This document shows positions 55,213 to 63,191 of a stretch of 64,000 nt of DNA, in pieces. Position 1 is the first letter of the stretch, and every line of letters begins with the position of its first letter. Made by a program: the position numbers and the translations under genes. The notes beneath the pieces are model-generated. The model was not told where the DNA came from. It was given only the letters and a program-made list of their open reading frames with translations, and searched no databases. The DNA is from CBDCVN01 sp965223045 (GTDB lineage: Bacteria > Deinococcota > Deinococci > Deinococcales > Trueperaceae). The stretch is from the NCBI GenBank assembly GCA_965223045.1, contig CBDCVN010000013.1:1364001-1428000 (forward strand), read 5' to 3'.

Positions 55213-55427
55213 ATATACTGAACCACCATATTGGATAATTACACCGTTACCGATTAGTAGGCTTCGCATATTGACTCACATTTGATCATGCTATCAATTT
55301 ACCAATTTAATCTCACAACAGTGAACCTCTAATCCCAACTATTATAGATTAATTGGGGAAACTATTGATTAGTAATTATTGTGTGTAATGAGTAGCTTAC
55401 TTTGCTTGTAGTATAATACCTCCTCAA

Positions 55428-56177
55428 ATGAAATTACCAGGAAAGTTGTACGAGGAGTTAGTAGAAGCATTGCTAGAGGCTTTTCCAACAAAGGATAAGT
55501 TAACTCAAATGCTTAGGTATAAGCTCGATGAAGACTTGGAGAAAATTTCTACTGGAGAAAATTTGAGGGATATTGCTTTCAGTATTGTAAGAGAAGCAGA
55601 GGCAAAAGAAGGGATAATGAGGCTTGTTCAAGCTGCAAGAGAAAGTAATCCAGATAGTAGTCCTCTTGAGAATTTTGAAAAAAAAGCTAAACAATTATCT
55701 ACAAAACATGTTCAAGATGCTTCTTTGAAAAAACTATTAGGCTGGATTAGCGAGAAGATTGATGAAAAAAAATATTTTGAGGCTGTTTACCTTTGCAAAC
55801 TAGGTTTTATACTAGCTTCTCAAACAGCGTTGGAAAGTTTTTTAGACTTTAGAGAAAACACCTCTCACTCTTTTTATTCTGAGGAAGATGAAGTGGTTAG
55901 AAATGAACGTGAAAGGCTTAGCAATCTAGAATACTTGCTCAAAATACAAGCCAGTGGGATTTCTGTAGTTGATTATAAAACTTTTGATAAAGTTACTCCT
56001 GATGTTATAATTTCATTCCCATGCAAGCCGTTCATCGTTAGAAAAGAAGATGGTTTATCTAAGGAAAATGCAGTGTGGGCTCATGATTTTCTATTATCAA
56101 CACTTATCAAGTGGCAAAATAATGGGTTGAAGCCATTGGTAACAGAACGGTGTAGGAAAAGTATCATGGGTTCCTAA
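55428..56177 (+). CDS. EAD1-domain protein, candidate conflict-system component
   Basis: 249 residues. Residues 5-80 match effector-associated domain 1: LYEELVEALLEAFPTKDKL, KLDEDLEKISTGENLRDIAF, and a run to AARESNPDSSPLENF. EADs are small adaptor domains that couple sensors, NTPases and effectors in bacterial NTP-dependent conflict systems. The remaining 165 residues (helical KKLLGWISEKIDEKKYFEAV, then VTPDVIISFPCKPFIVRKE) match nothing I know. TATAAT at 55412 lies only 10 bases before ATG and no ribosome-binding site is visible, so the mRNA may be leaderless. It is convergent with the TPR gene, 10 bases apart. Confidence 0.75.
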   Translation: MKLPGKLYEELVEALLEAFPTKDKLTQMLRYKLDEDLEKISTGENLRDIAFSIVREAEAKEGIMRLVQAARESNPDSSPLENFEKKAKQLSTKHVQDASLKKLLGWISEKIDEKKYFEAVYLCKLGFILASQTALESFLDFRENTSHSFYSEEDEVVRNERERLSNLEYLLKIQASGISVVDYKTFDKVTPDVIISFPCKPFIVRKEDGLSKENAVWAHDFLLSTLIKWQNNGLKPLVTERCRKSIMGS

Positions 56178-56187
56178 ACTGTATATT

Positions 56188-58338
56188 TTACAGAGAAGAA
56201 AGTTCTTCCATTTTCCTTCTGGTAGAATAAGGAAAATCCTTAAGTAATTGAGACAGCTTATAGTTCGTTTTTCTTGTCCAGTCCTTGCGACCAACAGCAT
56301 CAAAACATTTATAGGCAAGGGAATAGAGGCTGTATTGTTTCCTTAGCCAGCTCGAGCTTTTCTGCTCATTTATTGATTTAGCGTATTCATTGGTAATCTC
56401 CGCACGATGATAGTAACAAAGACCCGTATAGAGCTGGTTATCGTAAAGCTCGAAAAGCGTGATAGCTTTAAAAATATAATAGAGTGAACGAGTTTTATCA
56501 GGGGATTCCTTCAATTCTTCTTTTTCAAGGGACTCTCTAGCTGCATGCTTAAACGCATCAAGATAGAGCCATGAAAGATTCAAATAAGCACGGGCAACAT
56601 CTTTATCTTCTTTCACACTGTAGTTATGTTCATCAAGATTGTATTCTCCAGCTTGACCTTTTTTTGGTTTATTTTCTCCAAAAACAAGATCTAGGCAATC
56701 ATCGCAAAGCTTAGTTCCCTCATTACAGTTATTTTCGCACTCGCCTTTAAAAGCCTTTGTACAATGCTCAACACCTGAATCCCAACGTTTTTTTCTTTCC
56801 TTTACGTCTTTTGCACCCAAAATACGTATGTAGGTAATATCGTAATTGCTATGGCAAACATGAAAATAGCGGATTGCCCAGTGATTTTGTAAGCCCATTT
56901 TGAGTAGGAGCTCTGCCTTATCAAGGTATTCTTTCGCTTGATTGAGTGCTTCACTCTTTTCCTCATTACCCTTTGCTGTGTTGAGTGCCTTTAATAACTC
57001 AACACGACTCATTCGCAGGTACACAAAAAACTGGTTGGTTTCTAATTTACTTGGGTCATCCCCATCATAAAGGGCGAGTGAAATTTTAAAGTCTCTGGTT
57101 GCCTTTGTAAAATCGCGCCTGTAGGAGTGAGCACCCCATAACAATCCCCTGATTTGGTAACAATCCCCAAGGTGTTTTTTATGGCCCGTGCTTTCAAAGT
57201 GTTTTTGAGAACGTTCAATGAAATCATCTGCTTCATGCAGCAATCCCTCTCGCCGACTCTCTTGATGGGTCAGCGCCTTATAGTAGAGCGATTTAGCCAA
57301 GTACATTTGCGCAATCGCTTCACCATCCTTTTCATTAGCATCTTGAAATCTCTTCACAGCCTCTTGCTGGTTGCGAATAGCCCTTTCAATATCCAAGCCA
57401 CTTTCCTGCCACAAAATCCCAACATGATTGAATATGTGGCCACGTAGATTATTGGCCTCTTTCGTAAAAACATGCTCTACTGTCAACAATGCTAATTCAT
57501 AGTGCTGTTGTTTGATAAAACCTAGCTTCCTGAGGCTATTTCCTTGGATTAATAGCAGCCAACCTTCTAGGACAAAATCATCTTCTGTCCATTTGGCATC
57601 ATCCCTTAGAAGATTAAGGGCTTCCTGACAGGTGCTAAAGGCTTGTACATTCTTTTGCAGGTAGTAATCTACAAGGGCCACACCTTTTAAGGCTCTTACC
57701 TTATCACTTAACCTAATTGCTTTCTTTTTAGCCTTTTCAAAGCAACCTCTTGCCCATTTATAATTCCCATAGCGTTGATGCAATTCACCTAGGAGCAAAT
57801 AAAGCTGGCTCTGTTGTGTATTATCACCTTTTATCTTTTCTATTTCATCTTCTATATCCTTTGTTTCTGATACTTTATCCTTTGTTTCCTTCTCACTTAC
57901 CTCTTCACTTGCCTCTTTTGTACTGGTAGCTAATTTTGCGGTTTCTCTTGCTTTTTTGCGGGCTTGATTGCTGTATTGCTCTATATCCCATTCGATTTCT
58001 TTTCGTGTTTTCTCCGTTTCTCTTGATTCAGATTCATCGGGGGGTCTTGACATTACTAGTTCATCAAAGGTTGAGGGCTTTTCAAGCTCCTTGAGAGCAC
58101 GAAGAATCAGGTAAATATTTTCTGCCGATGGGAATCTAGTTACCCCGTCTCCTGTATAAGTGTATAGAGTGGAAAGTGCGATATCTGGAAGTCCTTCCCT
58201 TTCTGCTACAATGGAAATAATATCCTTGAAATCTCTGATCTTTATTTTTCTTTTTTTAAGAACGGCCCCAAGGTTACAGATCAAACTGCCACGAGGGTTA
58301 CTTGCCTCACTGCCAATAGACATATCTGAAACACTCAC
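56188..58338 (-). CDS. HTH-TPR protein with a cysteine cluster
   Basis: 716 residues from GTG, with GGAGG 6 bases upstream. Residues 17-95 resemble a helix-turn-helix (LGAVLKKRKIKIRDFKDIIS, IALSTLYTYTGDG). A highly charged linker (about 105-175) leads to TPR-type helical repeats to the C-terminus (YLLLGELHQRYGNYKWARGC, YLAKSLYYKALTHQ). Around residue 550, CENNCNEGTKLCDDC gives a C-x3-C-x6-C-x2-C pattern that could bind zinc. HTH plus TPR suggests a ligand- or peptide-sensing regulator or scaffold. Next to an EAD1 gene, a role in a conflict system is the main hypothesis. Confidence 0.7.
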   Translation of the reverse strand: MSVSDMSIGSEASNPRGSLICNLGAVLKKRKIKIRDFKDIISIVAEREGLPDIALSTLYTYTGDGVTRFPSAENIYLILRALKELEKPSTFDELVMSRPPDESESRETEKTRKEIEWDIEQYSNQARKKARETAKLATSTKEASEEVSEKETKDKVSETKDIEDEIEKIKGDNTQQSQLYLLLGELHQRYGNYKWARGCFEKAKKKAIRLSDKVRALKGVALVDYYLQKNVQAFSTCQEALNLLRDDAKWTEDDFVLEGWLLLIQGNSLRKLGFIKQQHYELALLTVEHVFTKEANNLRGHIFNHVGILWQESGLDIERAIRNQQEAVKRFQDANEKDGEAIAQMYLAKSLYYKALTHQESRREGLLHEADDFIERSQKHFESTGHKKHLGDCYQIRGLLWGAHSYRRDFTKATRDFKISLALYDGDDPSKLETNQFFVYLRMSRVELLKALNTAKGNEEKSEALNQAKEYLDKAELLLKMGLQNHWAIRYFHVCHSNYDITYIRILGAKDVKERKKRWDSGVEHCTKAFKGECENNCNEGTKLCDDCLDLVFGENKPKKGQAGEYNLDEHNYSVKEDKDVARAYLNLSWLYLDAFKHAARESLEKEELKESPDKTRSLYYIFKAITLFELYDNQLYTGLCYYHRAEITNEYAKSINEQKSSSWLRKQYSLYSLAYKCFDAVGRKDWTRKTNYKLSQLLKDFPYSTRRKMEELSSL

Positions 58339-58670
58339 TAACGACCTCCATCACAAAGAACAGAATACCGTCTTTCTATGTTATAGATAAAAATAATTAT
58401 GATTTAGCTGTACGGTTATCATTTTTTCTTTGATAATTTTCTAGAAGTATAGAAAAAGATTAATTAGATTTTCTCAATAAATGAGACAACGATTAAGAAA
58501 ATCTTAAGGTTTCCATTTGAGCTTAGATCAAAACTCCGTCTCAATAGTGGAAATTTTTCACATCAAACAAAATCTGTATGAAAAGTGAAATAATTGCCCC
58601 TCTTTGCTCTCATCCAAATTTTCCAAAAAATGCTTAAGATACTAAAAGAATTACTTTTAGGAGTTACATC
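58339..58670. promoter_or_regulatory. Divergent control region between the HTH-TPR gene and the 58671 gene
   Basis: 332 AT-rich bases. AAGATTAATTAGATTTTCTC near 58457 and GATTAAGAAAATCTT near 58491 form an imperfect inverted pair, a possible operator for the HTH protein. No gene is visible. Confidence 0.35.
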
Positions 58671-59261
58671 ATGCTGAAGAAAGTCTATGACCTTGAAATG
58701 TTTTACCCTCCAATAAAATTCGATATGGCCCATCAAGTCCTGTATCGACTTGCTTTTAATACGAATGAACCGATGAGTGCAAAAGCAATAGGTCGCTCTT
58801 TCAAGCAAAACCTCTCTGATGAGGATACTGAGTTAGTTGCACAACAAGTTATTCATAGAGGAAGGCAAATACCCATCTTTGGCGAAAAAATCTGGGGAAG
58901 AAGAGAAGAGGCTGAAAATGAGGTGAGAAGAATGCATTATGGCTTCGATGGCATGACCCGAACAGGAGAATTCTTTAAATACTCCAAAATAGACCCCCTT
59001 AGAGCATTAAGCCACATACCGCATGTTGTTTCTCCCATGCTGTTACCCAAAGCGAAAAAGGTATCCAGAAACGCCTTAAAGACCCCTTTTGTGCTGACAC
59101 TTGAGGAGATGCAAGACGATTTTCTCAGTGAGCTTGAAGCGACTAGGATAAGGGCAGGGGATGAGTTTATGGCACTAGGAATCCCAGAACGCGCCGCTAA
59201 TTGCTATGAATTAGCTTTAGAACAAAGTGATGTGCTTAACGAAGAGGCACTTGACGGTTAT
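58671..59261 (+). pseudogene. Unknown protein truncated by a Tn3 miniature element
   Basis: 197 residues before the element begins; the frame then runs 29 codons into it. TTAGGAG stands 8 bases before ATG. The end, GDEFMALGIPERAANCYELA and LEQSDVLNEEALDGY, resembles a TPR unit, so TPR repeats may have followed. The N-terminal part (KKVYDLEMFYPPIKFDMAHQ) is not recognised. It is divergent from the HTH-TPR gene and may belong with it. Confidence 0.5.
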
Positions 59262-59512
59262 AGGGTACTGTGCACATTCGTCCGTAAATGTACGCTAAGA
59301 AATAAAACAGCTTGTAGCACGTTAAAAACCTTGGCTTTAATCTCTTAAATGGTCGTTTTATGGACAGGTTATAATCAGTAGATTTGATGCCAAAAACACC
59401 ATGAAATTAGTCTCTAAAATATGTCCCTAAATGAAAAGCCGTCTCTTAATTGTTCAATACTTTTTAGAGACACCCTTAACGTACATTTTCGCATGAATGT
59501 GCACAGTACCCT
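59262..59512. mobile_element. Miniature Tn3-derived element A (terminal repeats plus res-like site)
   Basis: 251 bases. Ends AGGGTACTGTGCACATTCGT and, reversed, the same outer sequence at 59512. The first 40 bases match the copy 1 terminus, including GTAAATGTACGCTAAG. The interior has GTCTCTAAAATATGTCCC and TTTTTAGAGACACCC, as in the copy 1 res region. No target duplication: it joins two unrelated truncated genes, so a deletion or exchange happened here. Confidence 0.85.
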
Positions 59513-60426
59513 TGTTTTGTCCACAGGTAATCACACACTAGATCAATGACGGTGTCAGTCAGGTCATACATAACCTGCCTCAAAAAGGCAATCAGGATGG
59601 GATAGCGTTCCAGCGGCGCAGTGCGTTGCAGGCTCTGGTTGCTGGCACGAAAGCCACGACTAGCCAGCATTTTGAGGCGGTTGGGGTTAATGGACGACAC
59701 ATCCCATTCAGCAACACCTGTTTGTTGCAACAAACGAATCTTAGCCAGTGCATCATTGATCTGGGCAGCATTGGCTTCATTAGGTAGATTCTGAAAACGA
59801 CCAAGCTGTGTAAGATAGCCTGATTCGGGTGCGTCTAGTAAACCATCCAAAAAGACTTTGTTTTCTTTGGTCAATAATGGGCTCATCAATTCAAAGGTGG
59901 TGACTCGAGCTTGTTGTCTAGCCGTTGAAACGATGCGCTCGAGACTGCTTAAGCCAGGACGGACAATACAATCCCAGCGTAGTCTGTCCAAACCCGTTCG
60001 CAATAGAAACTCTGAATCATCATGCTCGAGGGCGCGATCTGCTAGCCAAGTTTCCAATTCCATCAAATCAATCGGCGTGGCGCGGCGAAAGCCCAAGTAG
60101 GCCATGATTTGCCTTAAGTGATCACTGCGGGTTTGCTCACGGTCGCTATAGCGACTGAGGACCTCTTCATCTGTCTCGAGTTGATAAGCCAGCAATCTCA
60201 CAATCTCTTTAGGTGGCATGAGCAGGTTGTTAGGGATAAACCCCAGATAGCGTAGGCTGGTGAGCTGCAAGGCAAAGCCAAGTCGATTGTAGTCACTGCG
60301 TTGTTGCTGCACCAGTGTCATATCTTCACGGGTCAATGTAAAAAAGCGGCCAAGATCGCTGCTTTCCATATCTTTGGGGTAATGGTTAAGCCTGTGGCGT
60401 TCAGCCGCTGATAAGAAACTTGACAC
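59513..60426 (-). pseudogene. tnpA: Tn3-family transposase, N-terminal fragment (copy 5)
   Basis: About 304 residues from GTG at 60426. RFFTLTREDMTLVQQQRSDY and NRLGFALQLTSLRYLGFIPN are the Tn3 N-terminal DNA-binding domain; the gene is cut by miniature element A and the catalytic part is lost. It starts 2 bases after the tnpR stop, so both form one operon, unlike the divergent layout of copies 1-3. Confidence 0.9.
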
Positions 60427-60428
60427 AA

Positions 60429-61028
60429 CTAACCCAAACTTGATTTGGGTTGTTTACCTGTCTGAACCCCCCGAAAAGCAAGATATTTGTAAAGCGTAGT
60501 TTTACTAATGCCCAGTTGATCGGCAATGGCTTTTACGCTGAGGTTACCTTCCTTGTAAAGTGTTTCGGCAGCCATTGCGGTGGCTTGAGCCTGCTTGGAT
60601 AAGCCGCCTGGCCGCCCACCCGTGCGTCCCCGTGCGCGAGCAGCAACTAAGCCTGCTTGGGTGCGTTCACGTATCAGATCACGTTCAAACTCAGCTAGGG
60701 ACGCAAAGATGTTGAACACCAATCGCCCCTGTGGGGTGGTGGTATCAATGGGGTCATTGAGGCTAATTAAGCCAATCTTGCGCTCGATCAGTTCATTGGT
60801 CAGTGTCACTAGATGCTTAAGGGAACGTCCCAGCCGATCCAGTTTCCAAATCACCAAGACGTCTTTGGCGCGCATTTTGGCAAGGGTTGCTTCAAGCACA
60901 GGGCGGTCTGTTTTAGCACCACTAGCAATTTCAGTCACAACTTCATCACAGCTTGCTTCTGTTAATGCGTCCACCTGCATATCCAAAATCTGATCTTTGC
61001 TGCTGACACGGGCATAACCAATTTTCAT
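60429..61028 (-). CDS. tnpR: Serine recombinase (resolvase) of Tn3 copy 5
   Basis: 199 residues from ATG at 61028. IGYARVSSKDQILDMQ, WKLDRLGRSLKHLVTLTNEL, IDTTTPQGRLVFNIFASLAE and a terminal HTH (SVKAIADQLGISKTTLYKYL) follow. Intact. An in-frame start 10 codons upstream is possible but less likely. Confidence 0.92.
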   Translation of the reverse strand: MKIGYARVSSKDQILDMQVDALTEASCDEVVTEIASGAKTDRPVLEATLAKMRAKDVLVIWKLDRLGRSLKHLVTLTNELIERKIGLISLNDPIDTTTPQGRLVFNIFASLAEFERDLIRERTQAGLVAARARGRTGGRPGGLSKQAQATAMAAETLYKEGNLSVKAIADQLGISKTTLYKYLAFRGVQTGKQPKSSLG

Positions 61029-61095
61029 CTGAAACTCCAAAACGTCAACGAAACTCAACAGTTTAGAAGTTTAGTTTACTTTGTTTTGCTTAACC

Positions 61096-62090
61096 AGTAG
61101 ACTTGTTCTGAAATAAGGAATTAGGCAATAAGGCAGTTCCATAAACCAGCACAAACTCCTACTACATCGTCAACAAATCCCTTAATACGATTCCTAAAAG
61201 CATACACAAGAATCTTGAAACGCTTCATTCCTCCAATGGCATTCTCAACATATACACGTATCTTGCTCACTGCTTGGTTGTGAGCCTTCTGCTCTTTACT
61301 AAGCTTGGGATTAGGGTTGGCTTTGCTCTTCCTAGGTCTCTTATGAGGTATTGCAACATCTGCTCCTTCATAATCTTTCTCGATTCCTTGATATCCTAAA
61401 TCTACTGCCACTTTAATATCCTCAAACCACTCCTCCTCAGGTGGAAATTCTTCCTTTAGCATTGCATAGTCATGGTTCCGTCCTCCAAAGGTTTGTCCCA
61501 CAAACAAAATTACCTTCTCCTTGCTGCTTATCACTGTGTTTTTCTGCGTGTGGTTACCCTGTTTGCCACTGTATAACTCCTGTTGCATTTCATCATCCTT
61601 TGGGCGTTGATGTTCTCGCTCTGTAACATCAATCAGTATTTCGTCAAGTCCCTCAAAAGCTGCTTTGAAATCCTCTATGTTTTCAAACTCTCTAGCTGGC
61701 ATATATCCCAAACCACTTAGAGTTTTCGCCATTATTGGTGTAAGACGTTGTACCCAAGCATGGGCATTAGATCGTGATAAATCAAATTTCTCCGCTAGAA
61801 CATCAAACGTTGGGTAAAGTCTAAGGTAGTAAAGAATAAAGCACAGTTTTATATTGACTGTACTTAGTTTACTGTTTCTTCCTCCTCCTGGCTTACGATG
61901 TACTTTCCCTGCTTCTAGAGCCTTTTCATAACGTTGCTTTTCATGGTCTTCTAAAGCTTTAGCAAATGCAGGTTCTAGTTCCTCTACTTTCTTTTCGCTC
62001 AATCCTGTTATACTTCTTACTTGTCGGTCATCTCTTGGTAGTAACATTCCTTTATTTTGACCGATTTATTTATTTCAGAACAACTCTAGT
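61096..62090 (-). mobile_element. IS5-like insertion sequence, copy 2
   Basis: 995 bases, the same length and termini as copy 1 at 25352-26346, in inverted orientation. It lies between the Tn3 copy 5 resolvase and the dispersed repeat. Confidence 0.92.
61121..62047 (-). CDS. IS5-like transposase, copy 2
   Basis: 308 residues, identical in translation to the transposase at 25395, with the same DDE landmarks (EILIDVTEREHQ, AVDLGYQGIE, RVYVENAIGG). Intact. Confidence 0.92.
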   Translation of the reverse strand: MLLPRDDRQVRSITGLSEKKVEELEPAFAKALEDHEKQRYEKALEAGKVHRKPGGGRNSKLSTVNIKLCFILYYLRLYPTFDVLAEKFDLSRSNAHAWVQRLTPIMAKTLSGLGYMPAREFENIEDFKAAFEGLDEILIDVTEREHQRPKDDEMQQELYSGKQGNHTQKNTVISSKEKVILFVGQTFGGRNHDYAMLKEEFPPEEEWFEDIKVAVDLGYQGIEKDYEGADVAIPHKRPRKSKANPNPKLSKEQKAHNQAVSKIRVYVENAIGGMKRFKILVYAFRNRIKGFVDDVVGVCAGLWNCLIA

Positions 62091-62150
62091 TTATTTGACC
62101 GTATGGGGTGCAAAATCACCAAAATGTACAGGTCTCTGAAGCGGTAAAGA

Positions 62151-62295
62151 AAAACGGTCGTTTTTTTGAACGCTATTTGATGGAGCAAAGCGTAACAACT
62201 TAAGTTGATTTGATTGCCTGAGCAATTTTATAGCCAACGCTTAAAGTCTTAGCGTTGGATTTTTCCTGATTTCTACAAAAAACCCCTATAGGGAA
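62151..62295 (-). repeat. Dispersed non-coding repeat, copy 2 (res-like)
   Basis: Read on the minus strand it matches 31232-31380: CCCTATAGGGGTTTTTT, GTAGAAATCAGGAAAAATCC, then AAAACGACCGTTTT at 62164-62151. A hairpin CCAACGCT/AGCGTTGG (62235-62258) is better preserved here than in copy 1. Its left end overlaps the 3' end of the DUF432-like gene. Confidence 0.5.
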
Positions 62296-62796
62296 GTTTA
62301 TGTACATCCTCAAGAGAAAGCCGTCCTGCTAGTTTGCCAGCATAGCAAAGCTCACCGCTGAGGGTATCATTCCCAAACCATGTGTCTGAAAGTCTAATAG
62401 TAGGAATATCACGTAGTGGGTATTTCATGTCTTCTACTTCTACCCTTACCCAGAGTGGCGTAGTTATATATAAGGTAACTTCTTGTCCTTCTCTAATAGA
62501 AAAGGGGGTTGTTGGACGTACCACCACAGAGCGATCTACCAAGACAGGAATCAAAGTTAGGTCTCTGTGTGTGCTTTGAAACATATAGCGACGTAATGAG
62601 GTAGCTGTATCGTCTTCATCAGAAGGTAAAGGAACATTAACGACGAGTTCATTGGAGAAAGGGTCAGTCCCTTCATTAAGAACAATGCGCCATTCTTGTT
62701 TTAAACGATGAATAGAGAAGCTACTTGGCCCTATTTGCCAAAAACCCATTTGTCCTATTTCAAGTTGGAAATTTCCCCACCATTTAGGAGTTTGTT
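62273..62796 (-). pseudogene. DUF432-like protein cut by IS3
   Basis: About 174 residues of host sequence: QLEIGQMGFWQIGPSSFSIH, RLKQEWRIVLNEGTDPFSNE, VDRSVVVRPTTPFSIREGQE and LSDTWFGNDTLSGELCYAG. I recognise the DUF432 pattern, a small beta-rich family of unknown function. The N-terminal residues are replaced by IS3 sequence at 62797, and the extreme C-terminus (HKLPYRGFL) runs into the dispersed repeat and may also be abnormal. Confidence 0.6.
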
Positions 62797-62883
62797 TGAG
62801 CTTACCCCCAAAAACTGGACAGAAAACCCCGGCGAAATTAAGGTCCATAGAAGATGTAAAATATCTAGAATATGGAGATATAA

Positions 62884-63177
62884 ATGAGCCAGACAAAAGG
62901 AATAAGAAAAACATATAAGAAAGAATTCAAAGCTAAAGTTGCAGCAGCAGCCATAGTTGGAGAGAAGAATCTTGCAGAATTAGCAAATCAATATGGTGTA
63001 CACACCACTCAAATTAAAGAATGGAAAAAAGCTGGATCAGAAGCATTGCATGAAAGATTTTCACTACTAAGGGGCAGGAAAGCCAAACTGCAAGAACGTA
63101 GAGAGGCTGCACTGTACGAACAGATTGGCAAATTGAAAATGGAACTAGATTTTTTGTCCAAAGGGCTCAAAAACTGA
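62884..63177 (+). CDS. IS3-family OrfA, copy 2
   Basis: 97 residues, differing from copy 1 by one residue by eye (RKAKLQERR here, RKARLQERR there). Helix-turn-helix and coiled coil as described for copy 1. The A-run before the stop is retained for frameshifting. Confidence 0.92.
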   Translation: MSQTKGIRKTYKKEFKAKVAAAAIVGEKNLAELANQYGVHTTQIKEWKKAGSEALHERFSLLRGRKAKLQERREAALYEQIGKLKMELDFLSKGLKN

Positions 63178-63191
63178 GTCAAGAGGAACGT

